Positions 55,401 through 64,000 of a stretch of 64,000 bases of DNA are shown here, one piece after another. A model generated the notes under the pieces. That model worked only from the letters and a program-made list of their open reading frames with translations. It was not told the origin of the DNA and did not search any database. The translations under genes and the position numbers were made by a program. This stretch comes from Camellia lanceoleosa. Lineage: Eukaryota; Streptophyta; Magnoliopsida; Ericales; Theaceae. The first letter of the stretch is position 1; every line of letters starts with the position of its first letter. The stretch covers positions 201,615,701 to 201,679,700 of the forward strand of contig CM045761.1 in the NCBI GenBank assembly GCA_025200525.1, given 5' to 3'.

Positions 55401-57156
55401 TATATAGACTGTACTGTTCTGAACTGTATGAATGCATGAAAAATGTCTTTGGCATACAAATTTTCACAGCTCAATGGACACTAGTTACTTACTGTATTGG
55501 CTTCCGCCATACTCATACTGTTTAATCAGATATCTTGTTCACGTGCCTTCGATAATCTCGGATTCTTGGCGATTCTGATTGCTAAACCCATAGGGCCGGG
55601 TTTGGGTCGTGACATTGATCATGTTTTGAGAAGTTTGATACAAGAAAAATTCATGCATGTTATGTTCATAAACATTCTTGAAGTTTAAGTTGAGATCGGA
55701 AACTTTTGGCAAACCCTTGGGCCATGATTTTATGAAATGATCCTAAATTCTTCATGTTTTACAAGTTTACTATGTTATCTCTACTTTTGGCAAACCTTTG
55801 GATGGTTGAATTCAAGTTTTGAGCTTGGGAGGTCAATTTGGATTTTCCAGAAATTTGACCCACGCTCGAGCAAGGACTTTCACGCTCGAGCGTGAACCCT
55901 GAATTCATGCACCACGCTCAAGTGTGGGTCGAGCGCCCGTCGAGCGTGAAAATCTTGCATCCAGTACTTTTTGAGTTTACAGTCCACTCGAGCGGGGAAA
56001 CCCACGCTCGAGCATAGACCTCATTTTCAAAAAAAATTCCTAAGTGTTCCAAGGCATGTTTTGGCATCCTCATTGTATCTTAGGCATTCCTAAGCCTTAA
56101 TTAAGCCATAGTAATGAGGTTATGGATTAGAAACACACTAAGGAATGAATGTACTAAGTTATGAGATTTAAGAGTGTGTTTTGAGCAATGTGTTAAGGAA
56201 GAACAAGAATCAATATGATGTAAGCTAAGCCGTGTTGGCCACATGAATGTGTAATGATAAGACATGCTTGTGTTATGTATTTTGTGATTGTAGGTCAAGA
56301 CTCGAGGATTGATTAACCACTTACTGGAACCACTGTGAGTAATGTTATTGTAAAGATACGTTCATATGAATTATGTTCCAAATAAAATATGATAAGTTCT
56401 AATTTCTGAAATGATATCTGTTTTCGTAAACGAATATTCCAAGTTTGAAATCTATTATGGCATCCATAGATAGTCCCAAGTCATGGGGGACGGCATGAAA
56501 ATACGGGTCCATGACATACAAGTTTACGAGATCTCGTTAGCCACTTCATTGTGGTGATATGTGTTTATCCGGAACTGATTACTCTAGTCGGAAGACATTC
56601 TGTGATGTGTTCTATGTGATGTACCATTATTATGTTCTAATATGAGAACGATTATGATTATGCTCTGTTCTGTTTTTTGCTTATGATACATTCGGATTTC
56701 GTTCACTAAACCCTTTACCTTAATGTTATTCATTGGGCTTTAGCTCATTGTGTGTATATATATGTATAGGTGAGCATTCTGGAGCCCGAGCCTGAAGGCT
56801 TTTGTTTGGATCTGTGTTCTGTTGTCAGCCAACCATTGTGCCTCACGTGGAGGTTCCCGAAGCGTCCTGTGTTTAAGTTCTGTGGTTTCTGTTTATTTAA
56901 GACTTGATGTGTTGTCGTTGGCTGTACTTAAAATACTGTAATGTGTATGGGTATAATGTATGACTACCGATTATGTATATAAAGTTTTAAATATTCTGTT
57001 TCATATAAGTCAGCACAGCTCATTGGACAACTATAATTATGTATTTGCTTCCGCTAGCCCCTTAATTTTGTTAATCTGTTCAGAGGCCTTCGGTAGTCCA
57101 AGAATTACTGGCTGGTTACGATGCTAAACCTATAGGGGCGGGTTTGGGTCGTGACA
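52469..57156 (+). mobile_element. Solo LTR H inserted in the F 5' LTR, itself carrying solo LTR G
   Basis: It starts TGTAACAACCCC and ends GGGTCGTGACA, with target duplication GTTTT at 52464-52468 and 57157-57161. Its own length is about 2289 bp after removing G. It has no internal domain. A predicted intron runs from 52987 (CTAG/GTAAGGAT) to 56769 (TATGTATAG/GTGAGC), about 1384 bp without G, with a CTCGAG cluster at 55860-56005. Confidence 0.9.
53221..55614 (+). mobile_element. Solo LTR G (2394 bp) nested in solo LTR H
   Basis: It starts TGTAACGACCCT and ends GGGTCGTGACA, with target duplication TTGAT at 53216-53220 and 55615-55619. Predicted intron 53810-55163 (1354 bp; donor CTTAG/GTAAGAAA, acceptor TATATATATATGTAG/GTGCTC). 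CTCGAG cluster at 54300-54490. It closely matches the G-type LTR at 61304. Confidence 0.93.
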
Positions 57157-57224
57157 GTTTTGTACAATGAATGATAGTCCATATATTGAAAAGTATGCAT
57201 GGCAACAATTCCACGGTTCAAGTA

Positions 57225-57515
57225 TGTTATTTGTACCCAATACTGGAGGTTCCTTTATGGAACTGACAGGTATGTTATTTGTTTCCAATACTGGAGGTTC
57301 CTTTATGAAACTAATAAGTATGTTATCTGTTCCCAGTACTCGAGGTTCCTTTACGAAACTGACAAGTATGTTATCTATTCCCAGTACTGGAGATTCCTTT
57401 ATGGAACTGATAAATATGCTACATGTTCCCAATGCTGGAGGTTCCTTTATGGAACTAACAAGTATGTTATCTGTTCCCAGTACCAGAGGTTCCTTTATGA
57501 AACTGACAAGTATGA
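57225..57515. repeat. 48-bp minisatellite, six copies, in the F LTR
   Basis: GGTTCC (GATTCC once) recurs at 57248, 57296, 57344, 57392, 57440 and 57488, exactly 48 bases apart. Each unit has GGTTCC..GGAAC or GAAAC arms able to form a short stem. Since 48 is a multiple of three, open frames run through on both strands; I do not regard these as genes. Confidence 0.93.
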
Positions 57516-58000
57516 CCCTTAACACTCTGTATTTGATTTCTTAGCGCTAATGGATGTACCCCATATGAACAAGCTTGAATTTTGATTTCCGTATACGATT
57601 CAAGCAAGATTATGAATATGAATCTATTTCTATTTTCTGAATCTGTTAGGACATCATTCATTGAACCCTCTACTCTGTTATTATTAACTAGGCTTCCGCT
57701 CACTGTTTATATTATGTATGTAGGTGAGTAGACGCGTGACCAGGCCTAAGTTGCTGCCTAGAGAGTTTTGGGTCAGCCAACCATTGTGCCTCCCGAGGAG
57801 GTTCCTATTTAAGAAGTCAAGTTTGTGAACCATGCTTAGAGTTGTCTTATGAAGAACATTTTGTTTTGCTTTTGCTCATTCACACACCTTGTATGGTGCT
57901 ACAAGACTTATGTGGATTTTGATGTCGTACATGTATATATTTCATACAAGTTTTAAATTTCTATCCCATGTATGTTAGCACAACTTAATGGGCTACGTAT

Positions 58001-58026
58001 GTTTATATATATATATATATATATAT
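58001..58026. repeat. (TA)n microsatellite
   Basis: About 12 TA units near the 3' end of the F LTR. Confidence 0.9.
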
Positions 58027-58141
58027 TTGCTTCCACAACCCCTAATTTTATGACATTCTATTTAGAGGCCTTTGGTAATCCAAGGATTACTGGCCGGTTA
58101 CGATGTTAAACCTAGAGGGGCTGGTTTGGGTCGTAACATAG

Positions 58142-58153
58142 TGGTATTAGAGC
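58142..58153 (+). promoter_or_regulatory. Primer-binding site of element F
   Basis: TGGTATTAGAGC, one transition away from the initiator tRNA-Met complement TGGTATCAGAGC. Confidence 0.85.
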
Positions 58154-58360
58154 ACATGTTATACCGCACACACGAGTTCATATGAGCTTAGGATGTCCTA
58201 ATAAGAAGTAGGGGCATTCCATTTGCATGTGTGAGTGTGTGTGTTCTTTAAATGTGAAAATTGAACCAGACCATGAACACATGAAATTGAAATGAATGAT
58301 CTGAATATTGTGAAAATGACTATTTGCCTATGTTTATAGTGTTTTGCGTACCTATAGCAA

Positions 58361-59470
58361 ATGGAAAATACAAGAAGTAATGATGCCACCAAATCCTCTG
58401 AGACTCGCATGAGTTGTATGGAACAAATGCTTGCACCTTTGACCGAAGCACTGACACAACAATAGAGGCAACAACCTTTGCCTCATCCACCTCCACCAGC
58501 ACAACATGAGCCAGATAACAATGATATAATCAACCTAACTCAGAAGTTTATGAAGATGAAACCGCCAACTTTCTTAGGTGGCATTGAACCCTTAAAGACA
58601 GAAACCTGGTTGCTCGAAATGGAGAAACTATTTGAAGTGTTTCCTTGCTCCGAAATACAAAAAGTTCTTTTGGCCACCTACACGTTAAAAGATGAAGCTC
58701 AGAGATGGTGGTTACTGATCCGAACTACTAATGGGAACATGATGTGGACTTGGTTTAATGAGATATTCTACAACAAGTATTTTCCCTAATGCTTCAAAGA
58801 TCAGAAAGTGTCAGAATTTCAAGAACTTAAACAAGGCAGAATGTCCGTAGCTGAGTATGAAGCTAAATTCACTGAACTGGTTCAGTTTGCTCGACACATG
58901 TTGGATACTGATTACAAGAATGCACAAAAATTCAAAGGCAATTTGGATTTGAAAATGTTTGACCGAGTTAGCGTCTTGAAGTTACCGACATATGTAGAAG
59001 TACTTGATAGAGCATTTATGGTAGAGGCCATTTTGTAGCAAAGAAACAAGCTCTAGCCCCGACAACTGAATGGAAGGGTAAACGATCCGAATTCAATTTC
59101 AAGAAGGACCGGTCATTTTCAAAAAGGAAGAATACGAGATCCTCCAATAGCTCTAGCCAGAATAGTGGCTCTATTCCAAACTGTCCCAATTACGGAAGGA
59201 AGCATAAAAGCACGTGTCACCGTGCCTCAGGTGCGTGTTTTCGGTGTGACAAGATTGGCCATATGATTAGAGATTGTCCGCTGAGATTTACTAACCGTCC
59301 TGCAGCAAGTTCAGCCGGATCTACTCCTATAACGAGGATCAATGCAAGAACTAATGCCAGGGGTAATATTGGGAATGAAACGCTAAAGCAAGGGAGAGTG
59401 TTTGCATTAATGCCTAGAGATGTACAAAACACCGAATCTGTGGTATCAGGTATAATTTCCATCTGTGCTT
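58361..59470 (+). pseudogene. Element F gag
   Basis: Starts MENTRSNDATK at 58361. An in-frame TAG after QALTQQ-like sequence (near 58463) and a TAA after YNKYFP (58787-58789) interrupt the capsid region. Another TAG is near 59036. The capsid motifs PPTFLGGIEPLKTETWLLEM and AEYEAKFTELVQFA match copies B-D. The nucleocapsid knuckle CFRCDKIGHMIRDC (59236-59277) is intact. Gag ends near the ISICA* stop just before protease. Confidence 0.88.
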
Positions 59471-59475
59471 AAAAT

Positions 59476-60282
59476 GCATATGTCTTGATAGATTTTGGTT
59501 CTACATACTCTTTTGTGTTGCATACTTTTTCACGAAAATTAACTCGACCATTAGAACCTATGAATTATTTACTATCTATGACTACGCCTTCTGGAGGTCC
59601 TATGGTATGTACATATGTTTACCAGGCATGTGATATTGTGATTGGAGATGTGACATTGTATGTGGATCTGTTACCATTGAGTATTGATCATTTTGACTGC
59701 ATACTTGGTATGGATTGGTTAACAAAATACTATGCCACCATTGATTGTGTAAGTAAATCTATCATGTTTAGACCACCTAGTATGCCTGAGTTTGTTTTTA
59801 CTGGAAATGGGGTAGTTCATTTGCCATACTTGATTTTATTTATGAAAGCCGAAAAATTATTAAGGAAAGGGTGTCAGGGCTACTTGTGTTGTGTGTTCAC
59901 TGTGTCTTCGGATAGTGCTAATATGAAAACGATTCCTGCGGTCTATGAATTTCTTGATGTATTTCCTAATGACCTACCTAGGGAGTTAATCGATAGGGAA
60001 ATCAAGTTTACCATTGATGTAGTGCCCGGGACACAACCAATTTCTAAGACCCTTTATAGAATGTCAACTTTTGAACCAAAAAAGTTGAAAGTCCAACTTC
60101 AAGAGTTGTTAGACAAAAAGTTCATCCGACCGAGCACTTCACATTGGGGTGCTCCAGTTTTGTTTGTCAAAAAGAAAGACAGGTCTTTGAGACTGTGCAT
60201 AGATTACAGAGAACTGAACAAAGTAACTGTTAAGAACAAATATCCTCTACCTCGAATAGACAATTTATTTGACCAACTTTAG
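59476..60282 (+). pseudogene. Element F protease and RT N-terminus
   Basis: The protease active site reads [12 protein letters not shown], so the Ser/Thr of the D(S/T)G triad is Phe here, which would inactivate it. ILGMDWL follows. RT begins with [20 protein letters not shown] and [21 protein letters not shown]. The frame stops at 60280-60282, where 10-20 bases of the DQLQGAKVF segment appear lost. Confidence 0.88.
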
Positions 60283-60680
60283 CCCAAGTCTTTTCCGAAA
60301 TTAACCTTAGATCTGAGTATCACCAATTAAAGGTCAAAGTAGAAGATATAGAGAAAACAACATTCAAAACTAGATACGGACATTATGAGTTTTTGGCAAT
60401 GTCCTTCGGAGTAACTAATGCACCTGCAACGTTTATAGACTTAATGAATAGGGTGTTTAAACAATTTCTTGATGAATTTATCGTTGTGTTTATTGATGAT
60501 ATTTTGATTTACTCCAAAAGCAGGGAAGAACATGAACAACACTTGAGAACTGCTTTACAAATTTTGAGAGAAAAGAAGTTATATGCAAAATTGTCCAAAT
60601 GTGAATTCTGGCTTGACAGCATAGCATTTTTGGGGCATGTGATTGACAAGGATGGTATATCAATGGATCCACAGAAGTTG
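60283..60680 (+). pseudogene. Element F RT catalytic part, truncated
   Basis: [20 protein letters not shown] and the catalytic [20 protein letters not shown] are present, then [27 protein letters not shown]. The sequence then jumps straight to the end of an integrase core; the rest of RT, RNase H and most of integrase are missing. Confidence 0.88.
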
Positions 60681-61220
60681 GGGATGGGCCTTTGCTTGGG
60701 CCCGAGATTGTGTATGAAACGACTGAAAAGATAAAATTGATACAGCAGAGACTGAAAACTGCACAGAGCAGACAGAAGAGTTATGCGGATGTTAGAAGAC
60801 GGGACAGAGAGTATGAAGTGGGTGATCACGTTTTTGTGAAAGTGACACCAATGAAAGGCCAGACTCGTTTTGGAGTCAAAGGCAAGTTAGCGCCGAGGTA
60901 TGTCGGACCGTATCAGATTATTGAGAAAATCAATCCGGTGGCGTATCAAGTTGCGCTTCCTCCTGAAATGGAGCATATGCATAACGTCTTCCACATTTCG
61001 ATGTTGAGAGACTACCTCCGGGATCCGTTTCATGTGATTGAGCCTACTCGGATAGTGCTTAGTGATGACTACACTTACGAGGAACGGCCTATCTGATTGT
61101 GAACGGACGGATCAGGAAACTGAGAACCAAAAAGATCCCGCTAGTGAAAGTTGATTGGGAGAATCATGGTGGTGTGTATGCCACTTGGGAAAGGGAAGAT
61201 GACATGGCTAGGCGATAACC
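60681..61220 (+). pseudogene. Integrase C-terminus and chromodomain, probably of a G-type element
   Basis: It begins within the (EV)[11 protein letters not shown] segment, then [42 protein letters not shown] and [13 protein letters not shown]. The frame breaks at 61096. A chromodomain-like end follows in another frame (KIPLVKVDWENHGGVYATWE) with a stop near 61217. Because the following LTR is G-type, this piece probably came from a G element and not from F. Confidence 0.8.
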
Positions 61221-61303
61221 TGATTTGTTCGGCTGAATCTGTTTTCTTCGGTGAAGGTAACTCGAGTTTAGAGGACTAAACTCCTTATAAGGAGGGAGAT
61301 CAG

Positions 61304-63683
61304 AATAACAACCTCGCATCGATTCACGTTAAACCATCGAATTATCTATCGATTCGCTAAACTGAACTGATAATGACTGATAAGTGAACTGGATGAACTA
61401 CTGAACAGACTGAATGGAACTGAAACTGAAATTGAATAAGTTTGTCTGTTACATTGCATATTGTATCTGTGTGCTTGAATGACTATCTGTTTGAATTCGT
61501 ATATTTAAACTGCTAATTGAAGGCCTTATCGGCGGCCGATTTAGAAACCGTTTGAAGTTTTAGGATCGGTAGAATATTTCTGATTTTATGGTATATTTAT
61601 CTGAAAATTGATTAGGAATGGTAAAATTAGATTTAAACGAGTTAATTGAGAACTTTGACTTATCTACCATATTGCCTAGTGAGTGGGCCATTATTACATT
61701 ACACTTGAGCCTTATTATACTCCTACACAAACACATTTGATCAGTCTTCTTCCACTCTTAGCCGACCAAACAAGAGGATAGATAGAGAGAGAGTTCATCT
61801 TGAGGGAATTAAGCTCAAATTGTTATAATTGCTAGAAGAACTTGAAGATTTGAGGCATGGATTGCTAGATTGAGCTCCTAGACTTGTAATTGAGACTTAG
61901 GTGAGTGAATTCATCTTCTTCTTGTTGTCTTAGAACTTCATTCTTGCATGATTCATGCATCATTGTAGAGCTAAGTTATGGAATTGTTCATATATGTTGG
62001 ATTGAAGTCAAATTCTTGCATGCATGTTAATATTGTTGGGTTTTGAGTTAAGTTCATGGCAATTTGTCACATGCATGTTCATAGTATTGTTATAGTCCAT
62101 GTTTTCAACTTGCTTTTCAAAGAATTGAGCTCATTTGAGCATGATTGGAAGCTTAAAATTGTTTTGAATGCATGCATGTCATACTTGAGCATTGTTCTTG
62201 AAAATGGTTTGAAATTGGGTTTAATTGAAACACCCTTGGGCCTTGATTTCTTAAATTGAGCTTTAAAACTTGTTATTCCATGTGTTTGAAAGAGTTTTCC
62301 AGAAAATGGGCCCAAGAGGATCGGATTTGGAGCATTGAAACTTGGTTTGAAACTCAGAGGTTGAATCTGGATTTTCCAGAATTTAGACGTCCGCTCGAGC
62401 GGGGGAAGTGCCGCTCGAGCGGGGAATTCATGCTCCCAACATTTCTTCACATTGTTTTACAGTCCGCTCGAGCGGAGAGTTTCACGCCGGCGGAAATCGC
62501 AGATCCAAAGATCTTGCATCGGCCACTCGCCGAAGGGAAGTTGACGCTCGAGCGGGGACCTTTGTTGGCTTGTCCGCCGGCGGGAAGTTGACGCTCGAGC
62601 GGAGGCCCTGTCAAAATTTCAAACCGATTGTGCACATTTTTGCATCCTCATCCCATCCTAGGCATTCTTAGGCCTAGTTTAAGGCATCTTAATGAGGATT
62701 TAGACATAGAACCACACCGAGGAATTTAGGGATTTAATTATATCCTTCCGACTGTGAACTTAGTGTGTGTTCTATTTGTTAACTGTTTAGGGTTGGCTCT
62801 CGGGGACGCGCTCTAGCTGCTATTAGCCCAATCTCTATGAGTAACAGATTGTGTAAAGATATGTTCAAATTTGAATACTGAACTGAACTGTTTATTGAAC
62901 TGATATCGTTTATTGAATGAATGTATGTCCTGTATTTCGAACTGTATTGTGGCATCCTTAGCACCCACTGTTATTGACTGTTACAGAGCTCTGTCGGTTT
63001 CCTTGTGGAACCATACTGTTTGATGGCCATCATTATTGTTGGGTCTGTTAAGGCCCGGTCCTTTTGGACCTACTGTTTATAGGCTAATGGATGTACCACA
63101 TATGACTGATTGATTGAAATACTGATTGACTGAAATACTGTATAATGAATTGATTTCATTACTGTAAGGGACATTCATTCATAACCTCTTTACACGTTAT
63201 GTTATTCACTGGGCTTTAGCTCACTGTTTATATATATATGTAGGTTCTCAAAGAACTGCATCGAGCTAGGAGCGTGGGATTGGTCCCCGCTTTGTCAAGC
63301 TGACCTATCGCCTCACTGCGAGGTTCCGAGTTGCCATGTTATGGCTTGGGGTGTTTTTGTGTTCCTATCGGTCTCCTTACTGTTTTGTACCGTTGTATAG
63401 ACCGCTATCGTTTATCGCATCGCCGTCTAGGGATCCGATCCCCGCATCGATCGCTTGTAAATGATTGTATAGATCATATGGATTGTCTTGCTTTTGAACC
63501 GTTCAATGCATAAAAATGTTTTTGCCATACAGATTTTCACAGCTCAATGGACACTAGTTATTTACTGTTTTGGCTTCCGCCAGCCGTACTGCTTTGATTG
63601 TATTCGCTCAGAGGCCTTTGGTAATCTCGGACATCTTGGCGATTCTGATGCTAAACCCATAGGGCCGGGTTTGGGTCGTGACA
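61304..63683 (+). mobile_element. G-type 3' LTR
   Basis: About 2380 bp. The first bases are altered (AATAAC for TGTAAC); it ends GGGTCGTGACA. It closely follows solo LTR G throughout. A polypurine tract AAGGAGGGAGA lies at 61289-61299. Predicted intron 61901-63243 (1343 bp; donor CTTAG/GTGAGTGA, acceptor TATATATATATGTAG). CTCGAG cluster at 62390-62600. Confidence 0.9.
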
Positions 63684-64000
63684 GTAATTGATCATCTAAG
63701 GTAAGAATTCAATCTTCTAACTTTAGGATTGAGTCACTTAGCACATGAATTCAAAGAATTAAGTTATGTAATGCTAAAATTGAGCTTAGATAGGTGAAAA
63801 TGAGAGTGAATTATACATGCATGCATAAATCTCATGCTTTTGAAGTTGAAGTTAAAGAATTTTCTACATGCATGAAACTTTACTTGTACACTTTGAAGAA
63901 TTTAACTTTGTTTCACTTATATTCCTTCAATTGTTTATGTTTTAGGAGCATTGGACTTGCATCATCACATGCATGTTATGTTTTCACACTTTTAAGTTTA
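63684..64000 (+). mobile_element. Part of the F 3' LTR, cut by the window end
   Basis: It begins GTAATTGATC and matches the F 5' LTR from 51331 onward with few changes. The first ~530 bases of this LTR are absent, replaced by the G-type LTR. GTAAT is the likely target site of the G insertion. Confidence 0.9.

Larger units (their letters stand above)
51348..57723 (+). other. Predicted leader intron of the F LTR (with H nested inside)
   Basis: Donor TCTAAG/GTAAGAATT. Acceptor GCTCACTG..TATGTATGTAG/GTGAGTAG. About 1683 bp after removing H and one target duplication. The same donor recurs in the partial 3' LTR at 63701. Confidence 0.5.
50801..58138 (+). mobile_element. 5' LTR of element F, interrupted by solo LTR H
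   Basis: It starts TGTAACAATCCC and ends GGGTCGTAACA, followed by a tRNA-Met primer site. Without the insertion (52469-57161) it is about 2645 bp. It carries a TATA-like TATATACAC (near 51158), a (GT)n(GA)n leader at 51189-51248, a predicted intron, a CTCGAG-rich cluster (51815-52140) and a 48-bp minisatellite (57225-57515). Confidence 0.88.

Noticed and set aside
57130..57544. Frames of 107-131 residues on both strands with repeated peptides
   Set aside because: They arise because a 48-bp tandem repeat is a multiple of three and lacks stops; they are not separate genes.

Overview
The window looks like a nuclear segment from a eudicot plant. It is AT-rich, holds one recognisable housekeeping gene (plastocyanin, petE), and is otherwise dominated by nested Ty3/Gypsy LTR retrotransposons plus a few small DNA transposons. 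A run of exactly 100 N at 4758-4857 is a scaffold gap, so adjacency across it is unproven.

Layout. 1-4757: a badly eroded Tekay/Del-type chromovirus (copy A) and the start of its 3' LTR, cut by the gap. 4858-9030: mostly non-coding sequence with a possible unrecognised two-exon gene (5112-5483), a 3 x ~146 bp tandem repeat, and an inverted-repeat element with a MITE nested in one side. 9274-9785: plastocyanin, complete except for one missing C in the transit-peptide part. 11525-48415: a Tat/Ogre-like Gypsy element (E) with 5-bp target duplication CAATC and two 817-bp LTRs. Its 5' LTR carries a 4126-bp solo LTR in opposite orientation (duplication GCAGC). Its integrase gene carries a head-to-tail array of three Tekay internal regions (B, C, D) sharing LTRs; the first LTR is truncated. 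E also has a second RNase H domain and a spliced antisense gene near its 3' end, both decayed. 48416-50800: AT-rich sequence with a 32-bp palindrome, a MITE and CACTA-like ends. 50801-64000: another Tekay-like element (F). Its 5' LTR contains solo LTR H, which contains solo LTR G. Its internal region appears fused by deletion to the 3' end of a G-type element, followed by the rest of the F 3' LTR.

Main observations. (1) All four chromovirus LTR families here (B-D, F, G, H) carry a well-formed splice donor after a GA-rich leader and a matching branch-point/acceptor 1.34-1.68 kb downstream. Once nested insertions are removed, the predicted leader introns are 1337-1683 bp long. This suggests an LTR-borne 5' leader intron that contains family-specific hairpin repeats. 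(2) Differences among copies A-D and their LTRs fall mainly at CAG, CTG and CCG and are mostly not C-to-T changes. I suspect long-read basecalling errors at CHG-methylated cytosines, so many frameshifts in these copies may not be real. (3) Copies A and D share two nonsense codons although they lie at separate loci, which suggests that defective copies were mobilised or that copies were mixed during assembly.

Limits: no alignment, database search or expression data were used. Family names rest on visible protein motifs and element structure.
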